DNA from: CAIWHR01 sp963734055
GTDB lineage: Bacteria > Pseudomonadota > Gammaproteobacteria > Burkholderiales > Casimicrobiaceae
Reading direction: 5' to 3'
Length of the DNA: 64,000 nucleotides
Assembly: GCA_963734055.1 (NCBI GenBank)
Contig: CAVTFQ010000004.1
Coordinates: 372,001-436,000 of the forward strand
Of this stretch, positions 20,701 to 29,034 are shown piece by piece. The notes beneath the pieces were generated by a model. It saw only the letters and a list, made by a program, of their open reading frames with translations. It ran no database searches and was not told the origin of the DNA. Both the position numbers and the translations under genes were made by a program. Position 1 is the stretch's first letter. The number at the start of each line of letters is the position of its first letter.

Positions 20701-20996
20701 CGGCCACGGCCCCGAAGTTGGCGAGTTCTTCGGGCGAAAGCTGTGCCCGGGCCACGGTAGCGAACGCCAGCATCGAACAGCAACAACGAATCGTCGGTCA
20801 GCACCCACGCGCCGTTGCCGCTCGGCGCCACGCTCCGGACGCGCCCGTCGATCGGCACGCGCTGTGCGAGTCCGAGCTCGGTGTCGACGTGCGTCAGGAG
20901 CCCTCCCTCGACCAGCCAGATGCCACGCGCCGCCGCGCACGCCGAGAACGCGGCGACGGCGAGCGCGAGCCAGGCCGCGAGCGCACGACGCATCAT
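14768..20996 (-). CDS. Giant exported protein: propeller-like N-region, LamG domain, twelve Ig-like modules; frameshifted near the 5' end
   Basis: The start at 20996 overlaps the upstream stop as ATGA and gives a signal peptide (MMRRALAAWLALAVAAFSAC). After ~75 residues the frame changes (between about 20700 and 20790) and continues for ~2,000 residues to 14768. A ~330-residue beta-propeller-like region is followed by one Ig-like module (FTAPLTTTIKATATPG, KVEFYAGTTLLG). Next comes a ~200-residue LamG/concanavalin-like domain (KWHHIVAEFTNG, GQLDEVRLFKRALTATEV), then eleven more Ig-like modules of the Big_7 type with the recurring core KVEFYKGATLLATDT and LTAKATD. After these come a glucodextranase-B-like module with NGRFFVDGIPLQPG, a PKD-like segment and a conserved-looking ~110-residue C-terminus ending GVWRIDGM. 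It is likely secreted or surface-exposed, an adhesion or carbohydrate-binding scaffold. No LPXTG, autotransporter barrel or type I secretion repeats were seen. Confidence 0.7.
17680..18790. repeat. DNA-level tandem repeats encoding Ig-like modules
   Basis: Four consecutive units of about 280 bases (93 codons) remain recognisably similar as DNA, sharing stretches such as TAGAACTCGACCTTGG, GTCGGTCGCCTTCGC and CGTCGTGTCGGT at the same phase. Neighbouring modules on either side (15.8-17.6 kb and 19.4-19.7 kb) are similar only as protein. Recent unit duplication or gene conversion is likely here, and the repeats are a hotspot for assembly collapse or expansion. Confidence 0.7.
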
Positions 20997-22855
20997 GGGC
21001 ACGCTCCGGCCTGATTGACGCCGAGCACGAACTCGGGCGACGAGTAACCATCGAAGGGTCCGGCGCCGTGGTAGGTCGCCTTCACGCGTCGAAGGCCGGA
21101 CGCCAGCGTCGTCGCCTTCATCGCGCCGCCGTTCGCGATCGACGCCGATCCGATGCTCGCGCCGTCGACCAGGAATTCGACCGAGCCCTGGTCGTGCGAA
21201 GCGGCGACGGTCGCACCCAGGGTCGCCGGCCCGGCGCACGCTGCGCCGGGCGGCAACACCAGCTCCACGGGAAGGAAGCCCGGCGCGATGCGCTGCACTC
21301 CCGCATCGCTCGCGATGATCACGTTCTTCCAGCGATCGACCGCGAGTCCCTGTATGCCGAAACCCGCCAACGGCGTCGAGTACAACAGGCGCTGGCCGTC
21401 GGCGCTCAGTATCTGCAGCAGTTGATTGCCGATTTCGGACTGCGTGCCCGTTGGCGCCGGGATGATGGCTCTGGCGGTGTAGGGCACGTCGACGTTGGAC
21501 GCGACCGTATAGCCCGCGAGGTAAAGATTGCCGCTCGCGTCGACGGCAAGCCTGGCCGGCTCGAAGTTGAGGGTGCCCCAGCGGCCGCCGCAGTCGTCGA
21601 GCTGACCGCCCTGAAGCGGAACGTAGTTCGAGAACAGGAGCTGCCGGCCGTCCGCGGAGAGCTTGCTCACGAACCCGACTTCGGGCGTCCACAGCACGCA
21701 GTCGGCCGCGACGAACGGAAAATATTGCTGCGGCCCCCCACCGATGGTCGGAAAATAGATCGAGCTCGTCTTGCCTGCCACGACGACGGCGCCGGACGCG
21801 TCGACGAGGAGACTCGTGCCGCGGTCCGGGCGCTCGCCGCCCAGCCGCGCGACGAAGAGGATCGCGGTTCCCGCCGCATTCAGCTTGGCGACGAACGCAT
21901 GCGACGCGGTAGCCACGAGATCACCGTCGGCGTAGAAGGACCCCGCGGTCTTGCTGGCGAGATCGACGGCGCCGGCCGTCGCCTGCAGGCCGGGCTCGGC
22001 CTGGCCCGCCACGAATGCGTTGCCTCCGGCGTCGACGACGATCGCAAATCCGGTGGGATCGACGACCGAATGCCGGGTCGCCCCGCCGCAGATGTGCCCC
22101 GGCGTGCCCGAGTTCCCGAGGTACGTCGCGTAGAGGACGTTCTGTCCGGTCGGATCGAGCTTCACGGCGTACGGCGCCGTGCAGCCGGCAGCGACCGCTG
22201 CAGTCGGGTACGGGGCGCCCGCGGTCGTCGGCAGCCCATCGCTTGCGCTCCCGGTGAGATAGATCGCCCCCGCACTGTCGAGCGCGACGGCACCCACGCG
22301 ATTCAACGCCGGATCGAGCGCGATCGAATGGCGCGTGACCTGCCCGTTCGAGTCGACCTTGAACACGTACTTCTTTCCCGTCGTCGCCTGGTACTGTCCG
22401 CCGCTCACCGGGTAGTCCTTGGATCCGTCGTAGGCGACGACATAGGCGTTGCCCGCCGCATCGACGGCGAGCCCTTCGGCCTCGTCGCGTCCGAACTGGC
22501 TCGAGCGCGCGTCGCTGAGCAGCGCGGTCGGCGCGCCGACGACGGCGACGTAGGACGGGGTCCGGGACAATGGCGAAAACTTCGCGACGAAGCGGAGATC
22601 CATGCCGCCGTTCGTGATCGCGGCAGAGTCGATTCCCGGAAAATTGTAGGAGCCGATCACGCCGGCGACGTAAGCGTTGCCGACAGCGTCCACGACGAGA
22701 TCGGTCAACCGCTCGCGCCCGCCGCCGACCGCGATGTCGGACGCGACGAGGTAGGCAGGCTCGCCCGCCATGCCTGACGTCGTCTGCAGCGTCGTGAGAC
22801 ATACGCCCGCGACGAGCAAATAAACGCCGCGCTTGCTGACGAGCGAACCGCGCAT
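20993..22855 (-). CDS. Exported SBBP/seven-bladed propeller protein with C-terminal Ig-like module
   Basis: A 620-residue protein. The ATG at 22855 is chosen because GGGGAGGAACG precedes it and a signal peptide follows at once (VYLLVAGVCLTTLQ). The body consists of propeller blades with the recurring pattern LAVDAAGNAYVVAYDGS, VALDSAGAIYLTGSASDG and LAVDASGNLYLAGYT, as in SBBP (seven-bladed beta-propeller) proteins. The last ~90 residues form an Ig-like module (GSVEFLVDGASIGSASIANG, VKATYHGAG). It is the first gene of the four-gene operon; its stop overlaps the next start as ATGA, and the products share Ig-like modules. It probably acts outside the cell or on the surface. No catalytic residues are recognisable. 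Confidence 0.7.
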   Translation of the reverse strand: MRGSLVSKRGVYLLVAGVCLTTLQTTSGMAGEPAYLVASDIAVGGGRERLTDLVVDAVGNAYVAGVIGSYNFPGIDSAAITNGGMDLRFVAKFSPLSRTPSYVAVVGAPTALLSDARSSQFGRDEAEGLAVDAAGNAYVVAYDGSKDYPVSGGQYQATTGKKYVFKVDSNGQVTRHSIALDPALNRVGAVALDSAGAIYLTGSASDGLPTTAGAPYPTAAVAAGCTAPYAVKLDPTGQNVLYATYLGNSGTPGHICGGATRHSVVDPTGFAIVVDAGGNAFVAGQAEPGLQATAGAVDLASKTAGSFYADGDLVATASHAFVAKLNAAGTAILFVARLGGERPDRGTSLLVDASGAVVVAGKTSSIYFPTIGGGPQQYFPFVAADCVLWTPEVGFVSKLSADGRQLLFSNYVPLQGGQLDDCGGRWGTLNFEPARLAVDASGNLYLAGYTVASNVDVPYTARAIIPAPTGTQSEIGNQLLQILSADGQRLLYSTPLAGFGIQGLAVDRWKNVIIASDAGVQRIAPGFLPVELVLPPGAACAGPATLGATVAASHDQGSVEFLVDGASIGSASIANGGAMKATTLASGLRRVKATYHGAGPFDGYSSPEFVLGVNQAGACP

Positions 22856-23117
22856 CGTTCCTCCCCAACCTGGTCCGCGAAGCACCGAGCCGACCTTCGT
22901 CGGCGCGCCTCTCTCTGCGCTGCCGCTCGTGTCCGCGCCTCCGACCGCTCGAGACTTTCTACGCGGAGTCCGCGTCGGTGACACCTGTCATTTCTGACAG
23001 GTTCGCGAACTATTTTGGATGAGGCGCGCTGCTGCGGAGATCGGCCATATGACCGATGTCGCGGGCGCCGCAGCGAACGGACTCGCCGCGGAAACTACGT
23101 CAAGACCGCCCCCGGAA

Positions 23118-23290
23118 TCAGCGCGAGAGCAGCAGAAATGGCAGCGGCACCGTCAGGCACAGCGCGGCCAGCATGGCCCACGCCTTCGGCACGCCCGCGT
23201 GAATCGCCCGGTCGAGCTGAATCGCGAAATCGGATGCCCTGGCGTCCGGCATCTGTTGCTGCGCGAGCAGCATCTCCATGCCGTGAGCGA
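23118..23290 (-). pseudogene. 3' fragment resembling the end of the gtrA-like gene at 29 kb
   Basis: The translation ends AGVPKAWAMLAALCLTVPLP-FLLLSR-stop, and the underlying DNA at 23109-23200 is obviously related to 29041-29130, the end of the gtrA-like gene (GVPKPWAMLVALCVTVPLSF). Similarity fades upstream, where the reading MEMLLAQQQMPDARASDFAI does not match GtrA. The coding end differs by a short deletion that creates an earlier stop. I read it as a duplicated gene tail fused to unrelated DNA. The 262 bases before it (22856-23117) carry nothing I can name. Confidence 0.45.
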
Positions 23291-23295
23291 GCGGA

Positions 23296-23574
23296 CTACG
23301 CGCGGGTGAACAGCCCCGTTCGTAGCAACGCTTCGGCGTCGCGCGGATCAACCGAGACCGCCGCGCCCGTGCCCGCGCACGCGTACGCCCGTCCCGTGCG
23401 CGTGCTGCGCGTCGAGAACGCTCCGAGCGCCAGATAGCGCAGCACCACGTCCCGCGGGCCACGTAACGCTAGCGTTGCCGCCGCGACACCTGCAGCCGTC
23501 GCGCCCGCATGCGACGCCGGCCCCCCGCCGTGTCCGCTCACGAGCGCCAGACGTTTCTGTCCGCAACACGACAT
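23296..23574 (-). CDS. Small conserved-looking protein of unknown function (SCCGQKR type)
   Basis: A 92-residue protein with GGGAG about 9 bases before the ATG. It starts MSCCGQKRLAL, has a Gly/Ala-rich spacer to about residue 40, then a compact region VVLRYLALGAFSTRSTRTGR, YACAGTGAAVSVDPRDAEAL and LLRTGLFTRA. The second half follows a pattern I associate with small proteins of phage-like or accessory clusters: a Tyr/aromatic strand, a Gly-Arg turn, then VDxRDxxxLLxTGxF. The N-terminal Cys pair could bind metal or be oxidised. It is the last intact gene of a minus-strand group with the DUF1360 and 767-residue proteins, 85 bases behind the DUF1360 gene. Confidence 0.5.
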   Translation of the reverse strand: MSCCGQKRLALVSGHGGGPASHAGATAAGVAAATLALRGPRDVVLRYLALGAFSTRSTRTGRAYACAGTGAAVSVDPRDAEALLRTGLFTRA

Positions 23575-23659
23575 GTCTCGTTACTCCCGAAACGCCGGCG
23601 GTGCGAAGGTCCGCCGCCAATGGACTACTTCGACAAAGGAAGCTCCCCGCCCTCCGCGC

Positions 23660-23965
23660 TCAGGCTCGCGGCTCACGTTCGACGAACCGCTGGGCGAGCG
23701 ACGCCCCGCCCGAGATTCCCAGCCACGCGGCCAGCCATCCGCCCGGCGTCTCCGCCATCCACCACGCGAACGGCATTGCGATCCACAGACCGAGACAGTG
23801 CGGGCAGTCCATCAGGCGCCCGAGGGCCCCGTCGCCCGCCCGCGCCCGGAGCCGCACGATGAGATCGAAGGGCCCGTCCTCGCGAGCGACGAAGTGCGCC
23901 ACGCGCCAGGTCGCCAACACCGCCACGACGAACTGAAACGATACGGGCCACTCGGCCATCGGCAT
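23660..23965 (-). CDS. DUF1360 family membrane-associated protein
   Basis: About 101 residues starting at MPMAEWPVSFQFVVAVLATW. The family hallmarks are the segment WRVAHFVAREDGPFDLIVRL and the motif GRLMDCPHCLGLWIAM, with a C-P-x-C pair just before a membrane helix. DUF1360 proteins have two or three hydrophobic segments and no established role. The ATG at 23965 is used because the longer frame overlaps the upstream gene with non-family, Arg-rich sequence; GGAAG lies 5-6 bases ahead. The gene begins 80 bases after the stop of the 767-residue protein and shares its strand, so a common transcript is likely. Confidence 0.7.
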   Translation of the reverse strand: MPMAEWPVSFQFVVAVLATWRVAHFVAREDGPFDLIVRLRARAGDGALGRLMDCPHCLGLWIAMPFAWWMAETPGGWLAAWLGISGGASLAQRFVEREPRA

Positions 23966-24045
23966 CCGCTTCCAAGAGTCGCGATCTGCCGCGGACCCCG
24001 GTGCCGCTCCCCCATGCGGCATCCAAGTCAGGCAGCGCGTTGAAG

Positions 24046-26349
24046 CTAGCTTTGGCCGATTTCGAGCGCGAAAGCGGCGGTCTCCTGCGCGTACGGGAAG
24101 TCCAGGCTTCCGCTCATGATGGTCTTCGAGTAAGTCGTCAGCGTCACCGCGAAGGCGCACCGTGGCAGTACGGTCGGTGGATTAGGCGGATCGAGCCGCG
24201 TGAGCATCGTTTCGAACGTGTTCGTCCCACTCAGGGCGGGCGCCGCGGGCGGCTCGCCCACATTCGCAGGACTGGTGGTCGACAGCGAACCCACCCCGCC
24301 ATTGGCCGCCGAGCCGTTCAGGCCGCGAATCCAGCCAATCGAGTGACTCTGCTGGAACCGCTCGTCCGGCACGTAGGCCCGGTACTCGATGCCGAAGGTG
24401 GCGCTGTTGGTGCCCACCAGGAACTGGCACTCCTCGTCGGACGCGATCCCGTCCTTGACCAGGCGCGTGATGTCGGCGCGCGGTGCCCGGTTGTCCCAGC
24501 AGAAGAGATGGGTGAGGGCCGCGTAGGGCACCTCAACCGTGTCGTCGCCCGGGCTGCCCGCCGGCTGGAACCAGCGACGAAACTTGAATGGCTTGGCCAC
24601 CTCGGTTCCCGGCTGACCCGATGCCGGCACGCCCAGCGGACGCAGCCGCTCGCCCGCGGCATTGAACACCTCCAGCGTAATGAGGTGGTTCGACGCGGCC
24701 TCGTCGAAATCGGCTTCGACGTCGGCCGGCAGGTTCAGGTTCGAGTTCAGTGTGTTGATGAGCGCGTGATACCGCACCGAGCCCGTCCAGTCCGCGTCGG
24801 ACGGATACGGAATCTTGTACAGGAAGCTCTCGGTGCCCACGGTCACCGGGCCGAGCGTCTCGGGCACCGTGTCCACGCCCGTGACCGTGATCACGGCCTT
24901 CAGCCACGCCAGCACGTCGCCTGCGCCGTTGAACCCCGTTCCCTCGCCGTAGTAGCGCCGCGTGCCCGTCGGGTTGCCGTTCTCGTCGGCTTCGGTGACG
25001 CTGATGCGGTAGTACTGCGCGCCGACCGAAGGGTCCTTCATCGCCTCGGAGAACAGGAACGTCAGCTCGACGTTGCCCCCGAGATTGCGCAGATGGTGAC
25101 TGCCGACCGGGTTGGGGAACATCAACCCGGATTCGTCGTCAGGCGCGGCCACGCTGTTCCATGACGTGGCCGACGGCGTGTTGAGCTCGTACGCGTTGAT
25201 GTCGTCCACCTGGTCCAGGTACACGAACGCCGTGCCGTCGCCCGTGCCCGTCTCGTTGCAGGAGAACGCGTCGGGTCGATAGGTGGTGAGCACCGGGTGA
25301 TCGCCGGCGTGATACCACGCGCCCGCGGCGACGCCGTTGTAGATGGTCGTCGTGGTCCCGCCGATGGTCTGCTTCACCACGTACGCGTACTCGTCGTGGC
25401 AGTTCGCGAGCTGCAGGCGGAGGCGTTCGAGCCAGCAGATGTTGAACGTGCCGTCGGCGAGGATGGCGCCCGTCGCGACCTTCACCGGTCGCGTGCACGA
25501 GCAGATGTGCCGCAGCAGGTAGAGCCGGCTGTTGATGTATTGCACGGCCGGCTCGCCGCGCAGCGACCGAAGCGCCGCCAGGTCGTTCGCTGCGTTCAAC
25601 GCCATCTCGTTGAGCCCGCCGCCCTCGAAGAGGGGAGTGGCGAACGGATCGGGCGGCGGTGGCGGCGGGAATGGACCCCGCGGCGGCCTGGGAAGCTTGC
25701 TGACGATGACTTCGAGGTCGCGAATGAGGTCGGGAATGCGCGGGTCGTCGATGACGACGATCGGCCAGCAGCAACACGTCCGACGGAACACTTCGATGGT
25801 GCCGAGGCACACCGGCTGGCAGCGCACCGGCCAGGCCAGGATGTCGCTGACGGAGGGACGCAGCCCGGACGCGATCGAGGTCGTGCCCAGGCCCGCGCGC
25901 GCCTGGAACGAGAGCGCGGAAAATACAGGCTGAACGGATGCCATCACCAGCGCGTCGAACCAGGGCGGCCGCCGCCGGCACACCCGAACGCTGCCACTCA
26001 CGCATTGCCACACGAAGCGCAAGCGCGACCAGATGCCTTCGGCCAGCGCGACCGTGCCGGTCGCGGCGGCCGCTTCGAAATCGTGCGCACGAAACCGCAC
26101 CGATCCGTCGGCGGCGACTCCCTCCCCCTCCGGGGCGCCGAAGACGACGTAGCGCGCACGCTTCAGTGCGTCCGGCGGGATCGCGAACTTTCCGTCCGCC
26201 GCGATCTTCTCGGAATGAAGGAGCTCGTTCTTCGCTCCAAGGACCTGCACGACCACGGCGGGCCGCTCTGCCCCGGGCTGGATGCCTACCAGCTCGAGCG
26301 TGTAGCCGTCGCGTCCCCCACCGTTCTTGCCGCGTGCACCGCTAGCCAT
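24046..26349 (-). CDS. Large Cys-rich cytoplasmic protein with a transthyretin-like N-terminus, function unknown
   Basis: A 767-residue protein with an ideal ribosome site (AGGAGGTGACATC before the ATG) and no signal peptide. Residues ~15-110 resemble a carboxypeptidase-regulatory/prealbumin-like fold (LELVGIQPGAERPAVVVQV, KIAADGKFAIPPDALK). A Cys-rich zone (residues ~115-310) contains WQCVSGSVRVCRRR, RCQPVCLGTIEVFRRTCCCW and RHICSCTRPV, suggesting metal binding or disulfides. It includes a PPRGPFPPPPPPDPF linker and VIDDPRIPDLIRDLE. The rest (to residue ~767) is beta-rich with no family I can name. It heads a group with DUF1360 and the SCCGQKR protein. I recognise no enzyme motif. A structural or secretion-associated role is conceivable, but there is no sheath, tube or ATPase gene nearby to support it. 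Confidence 0.6.
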   Translation of the reverse strand: MASGARGKNGGGRDGYTLELVGIQPGAERPAVVVQVLGAKNELLHSEKIAADGKFAIPPDALKRARYVVFGAPEGEGVAADGSVRFRAHDFEAAAATGTVALAEGIWSRLRFVWQCVSGSVRVCRRRPPWFDALVMASVQPVFSALSFQARAGLGTTSIASGLRPSVSDILAWPVRCQPVCLGTIEVFRRTCCCWPIVVIDDPRIPDLIRDLEVIVSKLPRPPRGPFPPPPPPDPFATPLFEGGGLNEMALNAANDLAALRSLRGEPAVQYINSRLYLLRHICSCTRPVKVATGAILADGTFNICWLERLRLQLANCHDEYAYVVKQTIGGTTTTIYNGVAAGAWYHAGDHPVLTTYRPDAFSCNETGTGDGTAFVYLDQVDDINAYELNTPSATSWNSVAAPDDESGLMFPNPVGSHHLRNLGGNVELTFLFSEAMKDPSVGAQYYRISVTEADENGNPTGTRRYYGEGTGFNGAGDVLAWLKAVITVTGVDTVPETLGPVTVGTESFLYKIPYPSDADWTGSVRYHALINTLNSNLNLPADVEADFDEAASNHLITLEVFNAAGERLRPLGVPASGQPGTEVAKPFKFRRWFQPAGSPGDDTVEVPYAALTHLFCWDNRAPRADITRLVKDGIASDEECQFLVGTNSATFGIEYRAYVPDERFQQSHSIGWIRGLNGSAANGGVGSLSTTSPANVGEPPAAPALSGTNTFETMLTRLDPPNPPTVLPRCAFAVTLTTYSKTIMSGSLDFPYAQETAAFALEIGQS

Positions 26350-27233
26350 GATGTCACCTCCTGCTGTAGGTCAATCCGAGCGCAGCTGGTGAGCGCGCCG
26401 ATGGGCAGGCGAGCCAACCCTCAGTTCGGCGACGTCGCATGCCGCCGCCCGCCACGGTAATGAAAGGCAATGCTCTCCATCCCGGCTCCGCCGAGCTAAT
26501 GGCGGTAGGCGAACCCCTGGTGCACCGGTGGCCGCACGAGCTCTTGGAACCTGAACGAACGCTTGCGCCGAGAACCGGTTGCCCGACGCCCAGAGGCGGC
26601 GGCGCGCCAAGTGCGTTGACCGAGGAAGGGTCCGGTTCCTCCCGATAGATGATTGACCGGCAATCGATGCGGACAGACGTGGCCGCGGGCGCAGGATCTA
26701 GGCGACGAAGCGGCTTTTCGCTGGACAGTCCCGACGGCTACGGCATAAACCGCGCCACCGACGGTTTGTCGCCTACAACTGATTGTTTATTGATCGATAT
26801 TCGCCGGCGGCGCTCAACCCCACAAATCCCGGTTTGTAAATCTTCTCGACATATCGCCACGTCGCATCCGGTCAACTCGGGTTAGGCAAGCTCTTGAATT
26901 GTGGCCCGTTTTAGTTGTCGGCTCGCCGGTGTGCCTCATCAAAGCCGCTGTGCAATCTGTAACGTACATCGACGGACCTGGGCGCAACGACAGGACGCCG
27001 CGCATCGCACGCGCTCTCCGAAGACGAAGCCCCGCGATCATCGCGGGCCTCGCGCATGAGCGCATGAGTTGCATGAGCGCATGAAACAGGGGAAACAAAA
27101 TCGACCTCTTGGTGAAGTCACCCTGCGGCACACGCCGTCTAGGCTTGAGGCCATTCCCGGGATGAAAGTGCGACCGCAGGATGCGGTCTCCATTCCGGGC
27201 GATCCGCCCGTCCTCACACCACGGAGCCCTGCC
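26350..27233. other. Long intergenic region without a convincing gene
   Basis: About 880 bases lie between the divergent 767-residue protein gene and the methyltransferase gene. Short open frames exist on both strands, but none shows a family motif, a good ribosome site or consistent codon use. The stretch 26640-26960 is visibly richer in A/T than its surroundings, which suits promoters for the genes on either side. No rRNA, tRNA or transposon ends were seen. Confidence 0.5.
27053..27085. repeat. Short direct repeats of GCATGAG
   Basis: Four closely spaced copies of GCATGAG or GCATGA with the longer unit GCATGAGCGCATGA occurring twice, about 150 bases upstream of the methyltransferase start. 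This may be a slippage product or a regulatory array; there is no independent support for binding. Confidence 0.4.
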
Positions 27234-28064
27234 ATGTCCGCCGTCCTTTCCACCGTCTCGCCCACCATCGATCTCGCCGCGGTCAAGGCTCGCCAGAAGG
27301 TCGCGTGGTCGACCGGCAACTACGCCGTCGTGGGCACCACGCTGCAGATCGTCGGCGAGAGCCTGTGCGAGGCGCTCGATCTGCGTTCGGGCGCGCGCGT
27401 GCTCGACGTCGCGGCCGGCAACGGCAATGCCACGCTTGCGGCCGCGCGTCGCTGGTGCGACGTGACGTCCACCGACTTCGTGCCTTCGCTGCTCGAATCC
27501 GGGCGGGCACGGGCGCTGGCCGAAGGCCTCAGCATCGACTTCCGGGAAGCCGAAGCGGAGAATCTGCCGTTTCCCGATGCATCGTTCGACGCGGTGATGT
27601 CCACGTTCGGCGTGATGTTCACCCCGAACCAGGAGCAGGCCGCGAGCGAACTCGCCCGCGTCTGCAAGCCTGGCGGCAGGATCGGACTCGCGAACTGGAC
27701 GCCCGAGAGCTTCATCGGCCAGCTCTTCAAGACGATCGGCAAGTACGTCGCGCCGGCGCCGGGCGTGAAGTCAGCGGCGCTGTGGGGGACGCGGGCAAGG
27801 CTCGAGGAGCTCTTCGGCAAGTCCGCGCGCGAGATCCGGACGAACCGCCGCGCGTTCGTCTTTCGCTATCACTCTCCGACCCACTGGGTCGAGGTGTTTC
27901 GCACCTTTTACGGCCCGATGACGAGGACCTTCGGCGCGCTCGACGCCGACAAGCAGACCGCGTTCAGCCAGGAGCTGCTGGCGCTGATCGAGAGCCACAA
28001 CCGCTCCGGCGACCGCACGCTGGTGCTGCCGAGCGAGTACCTCGAAATCGTCATCGAGCGATAG
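27234..28064 (+). CDS. Class I SAM-dependent methyltransferase
   Basis: A 276-residue protein with the class I methyltransferase order. Motif I is VLDVAAGNGNATLAAAR (the glycine loop that binds S-adenosylmethionine), followed by the acidic end of strand 2 at VTSTDFVPSLLE. Motif II/III is AEAENLPFPDASFDAVMST, and LARVCKPGGRIGLANWTPES is typical of UbiE/type-11 methyltransferases. The ATG at 27234 is preferred because GGAG lies about 9 bases before it and the upstream codons look non-coding. The C-terminal half is unlike ubiquinone methyltransferases, so the substrate is unknown; a small molecule is most likely. It stands alone on its strand, with a long possible control region upstream. Confidence 0.85.
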   Translation: MSAVLSTVSPTIDLAAVKARQKVAWSTGNYAVVGTTLQIVGESLCEALDLRSGARVLDVAAGNGNATLAAARRWCDVTSTDFVPSLLESGRARALAEGLSIDFREAEAENLPFPDASFDAVMSTFGVMFTPNQEQAASELARVCKPGGRIGLANWTPESFIGQLFKTIGKYVAPAPGVKSAALWGTRARLEELFGKSAREIRTNRRAFVFRYHSPTHWVEVFRTFYGPMTRTFGALDADKQTAFSQELLALIESHNRSGDRTLVLPSEYLEIVIER

Positions 28065-28234
28065 CGCGAACCGGCACGTGTGGCGGTGCTTGGCTTGAGA
28101 AGTCTCGCGGCGAATCGCATCGCCGCCTATCGAAATAAGTTATCGGCCACCCGGCTTGCTGGCTTGCCGCAAGACGTCCCCTTGTCGGGGGAGGTCAGGC
28201 GGTGCGAACCCCGTTCGGGCCTCTCTCCATGTGT

Positions 28235-28930
28235 TCATGCGGCCCCTTGCGATCCCATGCTGTTCGCCCCCCGGATGAGAAGCCACAGCATCAACAAGAA
28301 TTCGGCCAGAGCGCCCAATGGCAGGATGTAGGAAGAGAGCGCCGCGGCGAGTGGCGGCCACAGAAACGTCAGCCAACCTACGCCCGCAATCATCAACAGC
28401 GCGCCAAGGGTGCGAGGCAGAAGCGTCGATCTGAGGATGAGATAGCCGATCAGGAGATCGAAGAGCGCAAACAGAACCAGCGAGCTATTGAAGATCTGAG
28501 CATGCAACTTTAGGCACATGAGCGCCGCAGCGTGAAGTTGCTCAGCGTTGAACGGGCTGAGCCAGTCATTGTTTTGCAGGATGACCAGGGCAGCGAATCG
28601 AAAGGCGTTGCCGAAGATTTGTACGGCGCTGCCGACAATCCCGAAGAATGCGGCGATGAGTGCCGTGCTTCGGCCCACCGGGGAAAATAGCCTGTACAGG
28701 AGGGCCGTAACAGCGATGTACAGCGCGTTTGCGATGAGGTCGACTGCCAAGCCTGAGCGATACAATGCCTCATGTGCCAAAATACTGATCGATGTTGCAG
28801 CAGCATCGTTGGGTATGAGCAGCCCCTTCAGGAGGAGCGCTGCCGAGATTGCCGCCAGAAAGTAGAGCAGGTAGACGACACCAAGGGCCCGGGCCCGGAG
28901 AAGCGGCGACTCCGCCACGTTCAGTTTCAT
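28235..28930 (-). CDS. DUF4386 family membrane protein
   Basis: A 231-residue integral membrane protein with about six helices. Typical DUF4386 features are the opening ARALGVVYLLYFLAAISAAL, the middle GIVGSAVQIFGNAFRFAAL and the final WLTFLWPPLAAALSSYILP. The ATG at 28930 has GGAGAG upstream and starts just before the first helix. The role of the family is unknown. Base composition is lower in GC than in neighbouring genes, and the gene has no obvious partners, so it may be acquired. The 170 bases behind it and the ~100 before it hold no other gene. Confidence 0.75.
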   Translation of the reverse strand: MKLNVAESPLLRARALGVVYLLYFLAAISAALLLKGLLIPNDAAATSISILAHEALYRSGLAVDLIANALYIAVTALLYRLFSPVGRSTALIAAFFGIVGSAVQIFGNAFRFAALVILQNNDWLSPFNAEQLHAAALMCLKLHAQIFNSSLVLFALFDLLIGYLILRSTLLPRTLGALLMIAGVGWLTFLWPPLAAALSSYILPLGALAEFLLMLWLLIRGANSMGSQGAA

Positions 28931-29034
28931 TGATACTCTCCTAGGTTGGACACGCGGCCCGACAATGCATAGGGAACTCGGATGACGAAAAGACTCTGTG
29001 ATGTGTAGGCGATTGCCGACAAGACGGCTGAGTC

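Noticed and set aside
17805..21692. A 1,295-codon minus-strand frame over the Ig-repeat gene
   Set aside because: Only its short part near 20.78-21.0 kb is coding (signal peptide of the giant before the frameshift); the rest is an Arg-rich shadow.
26371..27131. Several 60-105-codon frames in the 26.4-27.2 kb gap
   Set aside because: No family motif, weak or absent ribosome sites and contradictory strands; left as intergenic.
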